A DNA stretch of 64,000 nt from Stutzerimonas decontaminans. Lineage in GTDB: Bacteria > Pseudomonadota > Gammaproteobacteria > Pseudomonadales > Pseudomonadaceae. Every line of letters starts with the position of its first letter. Position 1 is the first letter of the stretch. Below the pieces are notes generated by a model that saw nothing but the letters and a program-made list of their open reading frames with translations, had not been told where the DNA came from and searched no databases. The stretch covers positions 1,736,001-1,800,000 of the forward strand of contig NZ_CP007509.1 of NCBI RefSeq assembly GCF_000661915.1, read 5' to 3'. Of this stretch, positions 29,798 through 39,303 are shown piece after piece. The position numbers and the translations under genes are program-made.

Positions 29798-30199
29798 ATG
29801 GAAACCACATTCAGCAAACACGCCCTGGCTTATGATCGGTATGCCCTTGTCCAGCTTTTCAAAGCGATAGAAGAGTTCCGTGCCGTTGACCCTGAGATGC
29901 CATCACAAAGTGCTGCATTGTTTCTCTATTCGGCGATCTACCCAGGCTGCACGATGACGGATCTGCAGACGAATCTCGGGATGAGCCAAGCGTCCTGCTC
30001 AAGGAATGTCTCGGCCTTGTCGGAGTGGCACCGTCTCGAAAAGCCAGGACTCGGACTGATAGTGGCAACGCCAGATCCGATGGAGCGTCGCAGGAAGGTC
30101 GTCCACTTGACCGATAAGGGGAAGCAACTGGCCGTCTCCCTGACCGAGGCGGTGATGAACCCGGTTCGACTGTCGTCGTTCTCGAAGGCGGCACGGTAA
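29798..30199 (+). CDS. MarR-like winged-helix regulator
   Basis: The 133-residue protein has a winged-helix core of MarR type: helices around SAALFLYSAIYPGCTMTDLQ, the recognition helix in NLGMSQASCSRNVSAL and a wing with ERRRKVVHLTDKGKQLA. It probably controls island genes. A GTG at 29789 gives a three-residue longer form, but GGAG is better spaced for the ATG at 29798. It shares its transcript with the 48-residue ORF and faces a convergent phage-type operon. Confidence 0.75.
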   Translation: METTFSKHALAYDRYALVQLFKAIEEFRAVDPEMPSQSAALFLYSAIYPGCTMTDLQTNLGMSQASCSRNVSALSEWHRLEKPGLGLIVATPDPMERRRKVVHLTDKGKQLAVSLTEAVMNPVRLSSFSKAAR

Positions 30200-30204
30200 A
30201 AAAT

Positions 30205-30267
30205 AACCCCCAGCACCAAGCCGATAAGTCGGCCTCCTGGCTCTCCAGGCGAAGGGCGATGGGGGTT
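30205..30267 (-). terminator. Branched (three-way junction) terminator-like RNA structure
   Basis: A closing 7-bp stem (AACCCCC 30205-30211 with GGGGGTT 30261-30267) encloses two 5-bp hairpins with four-base loops: 30220-30233 (GCCGA/TCGGC) and 30236-30249 (CCTGG/CCAGG). On the minus strand the closing stem runs into a T-rich tail (TTATTTTTT). It begins three bases after the stop of the last gene of the antirepressor operon. Confidence 0.6.
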
Positions 30268-30270
30268 CTG

Positions 30271-30459
30271 TTAGTCGCTGCTTGTAGGTGCCAGCCGTAG
30301 CACCGGAAGGTTCATCTGCTGGGCTGCTTTCCATCTGCGTTTGTCTGCGGCCAGGATCTCGCTCAGCAGCGGATGCTGGACGGTGCCTCCGGCAGTCGTA
30401 GCCAAGCCCGAAGCTCTCCGACTCCTGGCCTTCCTTACTTCGCTGGCGATGCTCTTCAT
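30271..30459 (-). CDS. 62-residue basic hypothetical protein
   Basis: The small, lysine/arginine-rich protein (MKSIASEVRKARSRRASG...) starts with an ATG that overlaps the stop of the upstream 48-residue ORF (ATGA), with AGAAGGG nine bases upstream. It is the third gene of the AntA/AntB operon and ends just before the branched terminator. Function is unknown; the charge would suit nucleic-acid binding. Confidence 0.5.
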   Translation of the reverse strand: MKSIASEVRKARSRRASGLATTAGGTVQHPLLSEILAADKRRWKAAQQMNLPVLRLAPTSSD

Positions 30460-30602
30460 GAGCGAGACCCTTCTGTGGTTCTCTGCTTGGATCGAGCTAC
30501 CAGCTTGAAGTCGGTCTGCCAGGCGATGCAGAGCAGGTACACCAGGGGAACCAGAGGCCATAGCAACAGAGCACCCAGGAAGATCAGTTCAGGTAGACGC
30601 AT
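30456..30602 (-). CDS. 48-residue single-pass membrane protein
   Basis: The frame begins MRLPELIFLGALLLWPLVPL and has one strongly hydrophobic helix (about 5-27) and a short basic tail (KLVARSKQR). Its ATG overlaps the stop of the antirepressor gene and its stop overlaps the next start, both as ATGA. The three genes are therefore translationally coupled. Small membrane proteins of this kind occur in phage lysis and superinfection-exclusion modules; no specific role can be assigned. Confidence 0.55.
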   Translation of the reverse strand: MRLPELIFLGALLLWPLVPLVYLLCIAWQTDFKLVARSKQRTTEGSRS

Positions 30603-31423
30603 CAGGCTACCTCCTCTGGGGTCTTGATGTAGTCGCTCGGGTCGACGCTGTTTCCGTAAGGCAGGTTCAGTACTGCCTCGATCTGCGACAGCGTGAGGCC
30701 GCCAGCCAACATGGTCAGGGCGGAGTCGTAGGCTCGGGCGTACTGGTTTAGGTCTTCTGGGCAGAGTACATCACGGATGCCTTTGCCTACCTTGGCCCTC
30801 CATTCACCTGCAGAGAGACCAGTCATCACCCTGCACACCAGCGACATGAGTGTCTTCTGGGTATTGAAGGCTTCCTGCTTGACCAGGCTCTTCGGTAGCT
30901 CACCAGCCTTGGCCTTGTTACCAGCAACCACGAATGCCTGATGGGCCACTTGGTTGTCGATGGTGGTGATCATGGAGCCACGGATCGGCGTGTACCTCAG
31001 GAGCTTGTTTCCGAGTTCCTCCATATCGAGGAAGTAGTCGCGCACGAAAAAACCCTCGTTAGTGTTTGCCGTCATCGCTAGATGTGCAGCACAGTCGCGG
31101 CTGAGGGTGTAGTCAGTGCGAGGGCGCTTGCCTGTCGGAGTCTGGTGCTCTAGGACTTCCCCATTTTTCCCGAATCTGTGAAATATGGCTGAAGCTCCGC
31201 GAGTTACCCAGTTTGCGAACTTCCCCTCGGGCTTGCCGATGTTCTCCCACAACTTGCGGGCATCAATGCAGGGTGCAGTTCTGCTTTCAACGAACGGGAG
31301 GATGCGGCGAACCTTGGTCATCCTCGTAGTCTGTTCCTCGGTGAAACCGAGAGTCAGCATCACATGCTTCGGACAATCAGCCGGGGTGTAGTTGAAGGAC
31401 TTGCCAGTTCGTTTGCTTTTCAT
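30602..31423 (-). CDS. AntA/AntB-family antirepressor protein
   Basis: The 273-residue protein contains the AntA/AntB domain in the middle (about 49-135: DARKLWENIGKPEGKFANWV, then YTLSRDCAAHLAMTANTNEG and RDYFLDMEE). Phage antirepressors bind and inactivate a repressor, and are themselves regulated by small RNAs or operon position. It heads a minus-strand operon with two very small genes, each overlapping by ATGA. No classical phage repressor is visible in the island, so its partner may be elsewhere in the chromosome. Confidence 0.8.
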   Translation of the reverse strand: MKSKRTGKSFNYTPADCPKHVMLTLGFTEEQTTRMTKVRRILPFVESRTAPCIDARKLWENIGKPEGKFANWVTRGASAIFHRFGKNGEVLEHQTPTGKRPRTDYTLSRDCAAHLAMTANTNEGFFVRDYFLDMEELGNKLLRYTPIRGSMITTIDNQVAHQAFVVAGNKAKAGELPKSLVKQEAFNTQKTLMSLVCRVMTGLSAGEWRAKVGKGIRDVLCPEDLNQYARAYDSALTMLAGGLTLSQIEAVLNLPYGNSVDPSDYIKTPEEVA

Positions 31424-32508
31424 GGCGTAGATGTTCCTTTTTGTTCAGCCGTCAGAGTCCCTTCCATCCATGCCACCAGCTCCCATCTACAAGGGAAACA
31501 CGGACGGCTCGGACGGCTGGACAAAACGGGCTGGGTTTGAGGGTATCTGCAAGGGATGCAGGGTTGATGCTGGTGACTGGCCCAGGAGTTCCCCGGTGCC
31601 TGGATGCCATCCATGGGCCAAAGCCTGGGCAGCAGTGGTTGCCTAGGTCGCTACTGTGCTGAGGCCAGGGCTGATGGATGACAGAGGCGAAAGGGGAAAC
31701 TCCTGGGCAGAGTCATCTGGAGGTACATGAAGATGAGCAGGAGGTGGACTGACAGAGAGGCTTGGGCTTCCTGACAACCACTGACGGGGATGGTCACTGA
31801 CAACGTCGTCATCGGTGATCATCGATCCTGTGTCAGCAGAGTTGGGGAGGCATCAAGAGCAACTTGCGGTGCAGCTTGAAGAGCACCTTGAAGAGCACCT
31901 GCCAGTGTTCTCCGCAAGACAGACTTGATGCTGTCTCATTGCTTCGTTCTTCATTGATGGATTGATGGTAATGGCCATGGATGAAGGACAGCTCAAAGAC
32001 ACTCATAGAGTGGCTTCGCCATCCACCGCTACACCCCGCGAGTCATCGCAGGTAGCCAGCCTCGACTGGGTGCCATCACCTCCCAGCCAGCTATGTCAGG
32101 TTCGTCATCACCCGTGACTGCTTGCCGATTTGTCGGGGCAGTGAGAGGGGCTGTACGCCTGAAGCTCAAAGTAGCAGTAGGTACTCGGCGGTCGCCTCGC
32201 TGGGCTGTTGCCTTTCCCTGGCTCGATCAGCTCCTCCGGCGGTTTGCGGCGGTGAAGATCGAGCGTCATGGTTGAGGATCGAACGTGCGAGATTGCGCGT
32301 TCTTTCCTCCATAACAGTGTGGTAATCGATCTTCGTCGAACGTGCTGCGATCTTGCTAGCATGGCGTTGGTGGCAAGTAGGCTGCTCCTCTTTGGTAGCA
32401 GAGCGCGTGATGGCACTCTGGTCTGTTCCGGTTATAGCCATGCGTTTGATCGGCTCTCGTCTGTAGTAAGCTCATCGGCATTTGTGTATTACTGCGTGGA
32501 GATGTGCC
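31424..32508. other. 1.1-kb gene-poor stretch of the island
   Basis: Several short frames occur on both strands, but none has both a ribosome site and protein-like composition. A 12-base perfect tandem repeat (CTTGAAGAGCAC, twice) lies at 31875-31898. The segment must contain the promoters for the antirepressor operon (minus) and for hsdM (plus). A decayed gene or an untranslated RNA cannot be excluded. Confidence 0.5.
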
Positions 32509-34062
32509 TTGGTCACTGGAGATGTAGAGAAGCGTTTGTGGGCTGTAGCTGACCAACTATGGGCCAACACGGGGTTGAGGCCGGGGGAGTTCTCGGTGCC
32601 TGTTCTGGGGCTGATCTTCCTGCGATATGCCGAGAAGATGTACGCCGCTGCCGAAGAGAAGCTGGGGCCGATTGGCTCTGGTGGTCGCCGTAAGGTCAGC
32701 AAAGATGACTATCTGGCCGAGGGCGTGATCTTCCTTCCAGAGAAGGCCCGCTTCTCCTATCTGCAGACCCTTACCGAGGGCGATGTCATCGGATTGGCGA
32801 TCAACGAAGCCATGAAGGCGGTTGAGGAAGAGAACGTCGATCTCAAAGGCGCTCTGCCTCGCAACTACGTCCAGCTTGGCAACAAGGTACTGCTGGAGCT
32901 GATCAAGCTGCTCGGGCCTGTGGATCTCAGCGGGGACGCTTTCGGCAAGGTCTACGAGTACTTCCTGGGCAACTTCGCGCTGAAGGAAGGCCAAAAGGGC
33001 GGGGTCTTCTACACCCCCGAGTCTATCGTGAAGTTGATCGTCGAGATCATCGAGCCGTTCCATGGGCGGATCTTCGACCCGGCTTGTGGTTCGGGCGGCA
33101 TGTTCGCCCAGTCGGCTGACTTCGTTAAGCGTCACCACAAGACGGCGATGGAAGAAATCTCCATCTTCGGCACCGAGAAAGAGCAGGTCACGGTCAATCT
33201 GAACAAGATGAACCTGGCTGTGCATGGCCTGTCGGGTGATGTGCGTATTGCCAACACCTATTACGAAGACCCACACGAGGCCGTTACTCGTGATGGCGGG
33301 CGCTTCGACTTCGTTATGGCCAATCCGCCGTTCAACGTATCGGGTGTCGATAAGGAGCGTCTTGAAGGCGACCTGCGGTTCCCGTTCGGTGTGCCTAAGA
33401 CTGACAATGCCAACTACCTCTGGATCCAGCTCTTCTACGCTTCGCTGAACAAGAACGGTCGCGCTGGTTTCGTTATGGCGAACTCAGCAGGTGATGCCCG
33501 AGGCAGCGAGCAGGTGATCCGGCAGAAGCTGATTGAGAGCGGCGCAGTCGATGTGATCGTTTCGGTCGGCTCGAACTTCTTCTATACCGTGACCTTGCCG
33601 TGCACGCTGTGGTTCTTCGACAGGGCGAAAGAACGTGATGCGGAGCGAGCAGACAAGGTTCTCTTTATCGATGCTCGCCACATCTACCGGCAAATCGACC
33701 GGGCTCACCGCGACTGGCTGCCTGAACAGATCGAGTTTCTTGCCAACGTCGTGCGGCTGTACCGTGGCCAAGCGCCCGAACTGGAGCAGGGAAGTGCTGA
33801 GTTGCTGGCCGAGAGAGGGCTGGGAGATGGTTATGTGGATGTACCCGGACTATGCAAGGTTGCTTCTCGCGAGCTTATCGAGTCTCAGAGTTGGTCGCTG
33901 AACCCTGGGCGGTATGTGGGAGCGGCTGCAAGGGAGGCTGAGGATGTGGATTTCATGGAGCGTTTTGAGGAGTTGGCTGAGGAGCTTGAGGTTCTGAATT
34001 CTGAGGCGCGTGAGCTGGAGGCCAACATAGCTCAGAGTATTAGTGAGCTTATGGTGAAGTGA
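32509..34062 (+). CDS. hsdM: Type I restriction-modification methyltransferase subunit HsdM
   Basis: The 517-residue adenine-N6 methyltransferase has a helical N-terminal domain ([20 protein letters not shown]), the SAM-binding motif DPACGSGG at about 190-197 and the catalytic motif NPPF at about 272-275. The TTG at 32509 has GGAG eight bases upstream and gives the usual N-terminus; a longer TTG frame from 32482 is less likely. HsdM2S methylates the host site; with HsdR it restricts unmethylated DNA. hsdS overlaps or abuts the stop, giving an M-S-R operon. Confidence 0.93.
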   Translation: MVTGDVEKRLWAVADQLWANTGLRPGEFSVPVLGLIFLRYAEKMYAAAEEKLGPIGSGGRRKVSKDDYLAEGVIFLPEKARFSYLQTLTEGDVIGLAINEAMKAVEEENVDLKGALPRNYVQLGNKVLLELIKLLGPVDLSGDAFGKVYEYFLGNFALKEGQKGGVFYTPESIVKLIVEIIEPFHGRIFDPACGSGGMFAQSADFVKRHHKTAMEEISIFGTEKEQVTVNLNKMNLAVHGLSGDVRIANTYYEDPHEAVTRDGGRFDFVMANPPFNVSGVDKERLEGDLRFPFGVPKTDNANYLWIQLFYASLNKNGRAGFVMANSAGDARGSEQVIRQKLIESGAVDVIVSVGSNFFYTVTLPCTLWFFDRAKERDAERADKVLFIDARHIYRQIDRAHRDWLPEQIEFLANVVRLYRGQAPELEQGSAELLAERGLGDGYVDVPGLCKVASRELIESQSWSLNPGRYVGAAAREAEDVDFMERFEELAEELEVLNSEARELEANIAQSISELMVK

Positions 34063-34064
34063 TC

Positions 34065-35249
34065 ATGCAATATGGAAATGAACCCTGTGGTATTGCCGCG
34101 CTCGCTGACTTGGTCTCTATAAAGACTGGCAAGTTGAACTCCAATGCGGCAGTTGAGAATGGTGCATATCCTTTCTTTACATGCTCTCGCGAAACCTACA
34201 AGGTTGACACCTATTCTTTTGATTGCGAAGCAGTTTTATTGGCAGGGAATAATGCCAACGGTGTCTATCCTGTAAAGTATTATAAAGGTAGGTTTGATGC
34301 TTATCAGCGGACGTATGTTATTCGCTCTGTAGACGAGGGCGTGCTGAATAATAGGTATCTGTTCTATGCACTGCAGCTTGAGCTTGATTTGTTGCAGTCT
34401 CTTTCAACAGGGTCTGCAACTAAGTTCCTTACTCTGACAATACTGAACGCTCTTAAGGTGAGGGTTCCTAGCCTTAGCGACCAGAATCGTATCGTTTCCA
34501 TTCTCGGTGCCTACGATGACCTCATCGAAAACAACACACGCCGCATCGAGATCCTCGAAGAAATGGCGCGGCGGTTGTACGAGGAGTGGTTCGTTCAGTT
34601 CCGCTTTCCGGGTCATGAGGGGGTGGAGTTCAAGGAGAGCGAGCTTGGGCTGATTCCTGAAGGCTGGGGTGTAGGTCGGCTTGGTGATGTGCTGGAAAAG
34701 CATAGTAATAAAACGAGTTCTGGTGATCATTTGTCAGATAGAGCGTATGTGCCTATAGACTGTATTGCTAAAAAGACTCTTGCTCTAAGCGAGGTAAAGA
34801 GCTGGCAGGAAGCCCAGAGTAGCCTCGTCCTGTTTGAGGAAAATGACATTCTTTTTGGTGCAATGCGCCCCTATTTTCACAAAGTAGCTATTGCTCCCCT
34901 GAGTGGTGTAACAAGATCTACATGCTTTGTTCTACGCCCAAGAAAGCCTAATTCCTGGGCATTTAGTGCATTAACCGCGTTTCGCGAAGATGTTGTTGAT
35001 CATGCTGCTGCTCATAGCAAAGGGGCAACTATTCCGTATGCAGCTTGGGAGGGGTCTTTGGAGGATTTCCCAATAGTTATACCCCCAGATGAGCTCTTAA
35101 AAAGATACGATGAACTGGCCTCTCCGTTTCTGAGTTGGATAAAAAAGCAATATAACAGGCAAAAGAATCTCCGAGCCCAGAGAGATCTGCTGCTTCCCAA
35201 GCTAATCTCCGGTGAGATCGACGTATCCGACATCCCCATGCCGACCTAA
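34065..35249 (+). CDS. hsdS: Type I restriction-modification specificity subunit HsdS
   Basis: The 394-residue specificity subunit has two target-recognition domains (about 5-145 and 205-345). Each is followed by a conserved helix: LSDQNRIVSILGAYDDLIENNTRRIEILEE-like sequence near 140-170, and LRAQRDLLLPKLISGEI at the end. The two domains set the bipartite DNA target. Base composition is visibly more AT-rich than in hsdM and hsdR, as is common for exchanged recognition domains. An ATG at 34065 or a GTG at 34059 overlapping hsdM can serve as the start. Confidence 0.9.
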   Translation: MQYGNEPCGIAALADLVSIKTGKLNSNAAVENGAYPFFTCSRETYKVDTYSFDCEAVLLAGNNANGVYPVKYYKGRFDAYQRTYVIRSVDEGVLNNRYLFYALQLELDLLQSLSTGSATKFLTLTILNALKVRVPSLSDQNRIVSILGAYDDLIENNTRRIEILEEMARRLYEEWFVQFRFPGHEGVEFKESELGLIPEGWGVGRLGDVLEKHSNKTSSGDHLSDRAYVPIDCIAKKTLALSEVKSWQEAQSSLVLFEENDILFGAMRPYFHKVAIAPLSGVTRSTCFVLRPRKPNSWAFSALTAFREDVVDHAAAHSKGATIPYAAWEGSLEDFPIVIPPDELLKRYDELASPFLSWIKKQYNRQKNLRAQRDLLLPKLISGEIDVSDIPMPT

Positions 35250-35264
35250 AAGGAGTTCAGGCGC

Positions 35265-38200
35265 ATGAGTCCAGCAGCACCACATTCGCACGACTATTCC
35301 GAGGACACGCTGGTCGAGCAGCCAGCCATTGCTCTGTTCGAGTCTCTCGGCTGGGAAACTGGAAACCTCTACGCAGAGTGGACAGGTAGTTCCTCCAGCG
35401 AAGGTCGACAGACCCAGCAGGATGTGGTGCTGGAGGGGCGTCTGCGGGCTGCGCTTTGCAAGCTCAACCCCGACTTGCCCAGCGATGCCATCAATCTGGT
35501 AGTCGAGGAGTTGGCCCGAGATCGTTCCAAGCTGCTGCCGGTCAACGCCAATCAGGAGGTCTACCGGCTGCTGAAGGATGGAGTACCTGTCTCGGTCACC
35601 GATGAGCATGGGCACAACACACTCAAGGTGGCCAGGGTCATCGACTGGGGCAATGTCGAGGAGAACGACTTCTTCCTCGCCTCCCAGTTCTGGGTGAAGG
35701 GGGACTACCACACGCGGCGCACTGACCTGCTGGGCTTCGTGAACGGTATCCCGCTATTGTTCGTTGAACTGAAGGCGACCCACAAGACGCTCAAGGCCGC
35801 CTACGACGACAACCTCACCGACTACCGGACTGTCATCCCGCAGCTCTTCACCTACAACGGCGCACTGATGCTGTCGAACGGTTCCCAGACGGTGGTGGGT
35901 AGCACCTTCTCGCCGTGGGAGCATCTGTTCGAGTGGAAGCGGATCAACGATGAAGGTGAGAAGGGCGTTGTCTCCCTGGAGACGGCCATCAGGGGCATCG
36001 GTGAGCCTTCCAGGCTGCTGGATATCGTCGAGAACTTCACCGTCTTCGAGGACGTAGCTGGTGGTGTGATCAAGAAGATCGCCAAGAACCACCAGTACCT
36101 GGGGGTCAATAAGGCCATCGCCGAGGTCTGGCGCACCAAGGATCGCCCCAAGGATCAGGCTGGGCGGCTTGGCGTCTTCTGGCACACCCAAGGCTCAGGC
36201 AAGTCTCTATCGATGGTCTTCTTCGCTCAGAAGATCCTGCGCAAGATCCCAGGCAACTGGACATTCGTGATCGTCACCGACCGCAACGAGTTGGACGAGC
36301 AGATCTACAAGACCTTCGCTGCTACTGGTGCTGTAGGTGAGGTCGAGGCCCATGCCACCAGCGGTGCTCACCTCAAGCAGTTGCTCAGCGAAGACCACCG
36401 CTACGTCTTCACGTTGATCCAGAAGTTCGGCACGAAGAAAGGCGAGGTCTACCCGCAGCTCTCGGATCGCCAGGACATCATCGTCATCACCGACGAAGCT
36501 CACCGTTCCCAGTACGACACGCTGGCCATGAACATGAGGACGGCACTTCCCAATGCCGCCTTCCTGGGCTTCACCGGGACGCCACTTATGGCTGGCGAGG
36601 AGAAGACCAAAGAGGTCTTCGGTGACTACATCTCCGTCTATGACTTCGGCCAGTCCATCGCTGACGGTGCCACGGTTCCGCTGTACTACGAGAACCGCAT
36701 TCCCGAAATGCAGCTCATCAATGACAACCTCAACGAGGACATGGCGGCTCTACTCGAAGAGGCCGAGCTGGACGAGGAGCAGGAGCGCAAAGTCGAGCAG
36801 GTCTTCGCCCGTGAGTACCACCTCATCACCCGAGAGGATCGACTGGAGGCAATCGCCAAGGATCTGGTGAACCACTTCGTTGGTCGTGGTTACCAGGGCA
36901 AGGCCATGCTGGTGTGCATCGACAAGGCCACCGCCGTCCGCATGTACAACAAGGTTCAGGATCACTGGAAGACGTATCTGGCTGACTTGAAAGCTCAGCT
37001 CGCAAAGGCTCCCAAGGAGCAGCAAGAGAAGTTGCAGCACAAGATCCAGGTGATGACATCGACCGACATGGCGGTGGTTGTCTCCCAAGGTCAGAACGAG
37101 GTGAAGGAGCTAGCCGACAAAGGGCTGGACATCATCCCGCACCGTAAGCGCATGAATGAAGAGAACCTGGGCGAGAAGTTCAAGGACTCCAAGGATCCGC
37201 TGCGGTTGGTCTTCGTGTGCGCCATGTGGATCACCGGCTTTGACGTGCCGTCTTGCTCGACCATCTACCTCGACAAGCCGATGAAGAACCACACCCTGAT
37301 GCAGACCATTGCTCGGGCCAACCGGAAGTATCCGGGCAAGGAAGCGGGATTGATCGTCGACTATGTGGGGGTCTTCCGTAAGCTGCAGGAAGCCTTGGCG
37401 ATCTACGGTGGGGCTTCTTCTGGCGAAGGTGGTGAGGGAGAGCCAATCAAGAACAAGGCCGAGTTGGTCGAGTACTTGAAGCACCTGCTTGCCAGGGGTA
37501 TCACGTTCTTGTCCGAGCATGGTGTGAATGCCCAGGCCATCAAGGATGCTCAAGGCTTCGAGAAGGTGGCCAAGCTGGACGATGCTGTTGAGCAACTCAT
37601 TGCTAATGAGGAAACCAAGAACAGCTTCATGAGTCAGGCCCGGATTGTGTCTCGGGTCTACAGAGCGATTCTTCCCGACCCTGATGCCAATGAGCTTGCT
37701 CCTGACGCTGTGCTGATCTCCGTGATTGCCCAGAAGATCAAAGCTCTGGCCCCTCCTGTCGACATCTCCGAGGTAATGCAGCAGGTCGAGGAATTGCTGG
37801 ATCGCTCCATCGCTCCGGTGCCTTACATCATCAAGGAAGACGATGATCAGCCACTGCATGACCTCAGCCAGATCGACTTCGAGAAGCTCAAGGAGAAGTT
37901 CAATCAGGGACGTAAGCGCACCGAGGCCGAGAAGCTCCGGGCCTTGCTGAGCATGAAGCTGGAAACCATGCTGACCGAGAACCCCACTCGCAAGGACTTC
38001 ATGGAGAAGTTCCAGAAGCTGATCGACGCCTATAACTCTGGCAGCCTGAACATCGAGGTGTTCTTCAAGAAGTTGGTGGATCTCACTGCTGATCTGCAGG
38101 TCGAGGATCAACGAGCTATCCGCGAGAACCTCTCCGAGGAAGAGCTGGCTCTGTTCGACATCCTGACCAAGCCAGTACCTGAGCTTGCGGAGAAGGAAAA

Positions 38201-38447
38201 GGCGCAGGTGAAGAAGGTCTGCAAGGAGCTTCTGGAGACCCTGAAGGCCGAGAAGCTGGTGCTCGACTGGCGCAAGAAAGATAGAGCCAGGAGTGATGTG
38301 CGGCGCACTCTGGAGATCGTCTTCGACCGGGGCTTGCCTGAGAGCTATGACGAGGGGATCTACAACGAGAAGTGCGAGCTGGCCTTCCACCACATCTTCA
38401 CGAGCTACTACGGGGCTGGTGAGAGCGTGTACTCGGCCATGCGGTAA
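35265..38447 (+). CDS. hsdR: Type I restriction endonuclease subunit HsdR
   Basis: The 1060-residue restriction/translocase subunit carries an N-terminal PD-(D/E)XK nuclease (acidic residues in TRRTDLLGF and Glu168-x-Lys170 in VELKA). It also has SF2 helicase motifs: Walker A TQGSGKS at 308-314, DEAH at 410-413, GFTGTPL, and the later QTIARANRKYPGK. The C-terminal helical region binds the methylase core. The full length and intact motifs suggest an active enzyme. It starts 15 bases after hsdS with AAGGAG upstream. Confidence 0.93.
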   Translation: MSPAAPHSHDYSEDTLVEQPAIALFESLGWETGNLYAEWTGSSSSEGRQTQQDVVLEGRLRAALCKLNPDLPSDAINLVVEELARDRSKLLPVNANQEVYRLLKDGVPVSVTDEHGHNTLKVARVIDWGNVEENDFFLASQFWVKGDYHTRRTDLLGFVNGIPLLFVELKATHKTLKAAYDDNLTDYRTVIPQLFTYNGALMLSNGSQTVVGSTFSPWEHLFEWKRINDEGEKGVVSLETAIRGIGEPSRLLDIVENFTVFEDVAGGVIKKIAKNHQYLGVNKAIAEVWRTKDRPKDQAGRLGVFWHTQGSGKSLSMVFFAQKILRKIPGNWTFVIVTDRNELDEQIYKTFAATGAVGEVEAHATSGAHLKQLLSEDHRYVFTLIQKFGTKKGEVYPQLSDRQDIIVITDEAHRSQYDTLAMNMRTALPNAAFLGFTGTPLMAGEEKTKEVFGDYISVYDFGQSIADGATVPLYYENRIPEMQLINDNLNEDMAALLEEAELDEEQERKVEQVFAREYHLITREDRLEAIAKDLVNHFVGRGYQGKAMLVCIDKATAVRMYNKVQDHWKTYLADLKAQLAKAPKEQQEKLQHKIQVMTSTDMAVVVSQGQNEVKELADKGLDIIPHRKRMNEENLGEKFKDSKDPLRLVFVCAMWITGFDVPSCSTIYLDKPMKNHTLMQTIARANRKYPGKEAGLIVDYVGVFRKLQEALAIYGGASSGEGGEGEPIKNKAELVEYLKHLLARGITFLSEHGVNAQAIKDAQGFEKVAKLDDAVEQLIANEETKNSFMSQARIVSRVYRAILPDPDANELAPDAVLISVIAQKIKALAPPVDISEVMQQVEELLDRSIAPVPYIIKEDDDQPLHDLSQIDFEKLKEKFNQGRKRTEAEKLRALLSMKLETMLTENPTRKDFMEKFQKLIDAYNSGSLNIEVFFKKLVDLTADLQVEDQRAIRENLSEEELALFDILTKPVPELAEKEKAQVKKVCKELLETLKAEKLVLDWRKKDRARSDVRRTLEIVFDRGLPESYDEGIYNEKCELAFHHIFTSYYGAGESVYSAMR

Positions 38448-38453
38448 CGGTGC

Positions 38454-38486
38454 TTTGGGGGGAGCAAAAAATAATGCACCCCCAAA
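38454..38486. terminator. Hairpin between hsdR and the recombinase gene
   Basis: 8-bp stem TTTGGGGG / CCCCCAAA enclosing an A-rich loop with an inner GCA/TGC pair, seven bases after the hsdR stop. It lacks a proper T tract, so it is a weak or atypical terminator for these convergent genes. Confidence 0.35.
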
Positions 38487-38499
38487 CCCACAACCTCGT

Positions 38500-39084
38500 C
38501 TACACGGCTGCCGCTTCTGGCACTCGCAGCACCCTGCAAGCCCGCTTCACGGCAGCCGTTGAGATCCCCCAGTGCTTGGCGGTATCCGCAATGCTGGCCT
38601 CGTTCTCCTTCCTCCAGACAGCCACTGCCTGATCATCGATTACTTTCGGAGCGCCCAGCTTCTTGCCCTGTGCCCTGGCCCGCTCGATCCCGGCCATCTG
38701 ACGTGCCTTGATGTTGGCTCGTTCCAGCTCCGCTACGGCAGCCAGCATGGCGAGCATGGCCTTGCCGACTGGGCTGGATAGGTCGAATCCCTCGCGCATG
38801 GATACCACCGTCACTCCCTTGGCCTTCAGGGCTTCGACTGTTTCCAGAACGTCGATGGTGTCTCTGCCCAATCGGTCGATGGCTGCCACGACAACCGTGT
38901 CTCCCTTCCTGGCGTATGCGTGGAGTGCCTTGAAGCCCTCCCGTTGCAGTGCCTTGGTGGCCCCGCTAGTGGCCTCATCAGAGAACCACTCGCTCACGTT
39001 GAAGCGTTGGCTGATGGCGTGGCGCTGGGCCTCGGTAGTTTGGTCGTCGGTGCTGACTCGGACGTAGGCGATGGTGGCGGTCAT
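38500..39084 (-). CDS. Serine recombinase (resolvase/invertase family)
   Basis: The 194-residue small serine recombinase has the nucleophile Ser11 in YVRVSTDDQT, the catalytic arginine region AIDRLGRDTIDVLETV and AAVAELERANIKARQMAGI. A C-terminal helix-turn-helix (IADTAKHWGISTAAVKRACR) completes the protein. Such enzymes resolve cointegrates or invert DNA. No res site or invertible segment was recognised with confidence; the 220 bases upstream, shared with the divergent Abi-C gene, are the place to look. The ATG at 39084 is chosen over an upstream ATG 33 bases away. Confidence 0.88.
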   Translation of the reverse strand: MTATIAYVRVSTDDQTTEAQRHAISQRFNVSEWFSDEATSGATKALQREGFKALHAYARKGDTVVVAAIDRLGRDTIDVLETVEALKAKGVTVVSMREGFDLSSPVGKAMLAMLAAVAELERANIKARQMAGIERARAQGKKLGAPKVIDDQAVAVWRKENEASIADTAKHWGISTAAVKRACRVLRVPEAAAV

Positions 39085-39303
39085 GGCTGATAGCTCCTTG
39101 AGCGCTATGTGGATCACAAAGCTGGCTCAAGATGCTATTGTGTGGATCGGTAGAAATCAACAATTCTGATCCACCTAGAGGGCTCGGCGTTTCGTCCGGC
39201 TCAAGCTGTGCCCAGGTTGGCTCGGAAGGTACACCTTCTGATCCATGTCGCTCCCGTCCGGTATAGTTCGTCGATTACCCACGAGAGGCGAGACAGGGAT
39301 GCC

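Noticed and set aside
32108..32416. 102-codon minus-strand frame upstream of hsdM
   Set aside because: No ribosome site, and only the end of the frame has protein-like composition; left as part of the gene-poor stretch.
37110..38393. 427-codon frame antisense to hsdR
   Set aside because: Leucine/glutamine-rich shadow of hsdR with no ribosome site or family resemblance.
39085..39303. res or inversion site for the serine recombinase
   Set aside because: GGATCA/TGATCC words occur here in both orientations, but no clear pair of inverted recombinase half-sites with a central dinucleotide could be defined.
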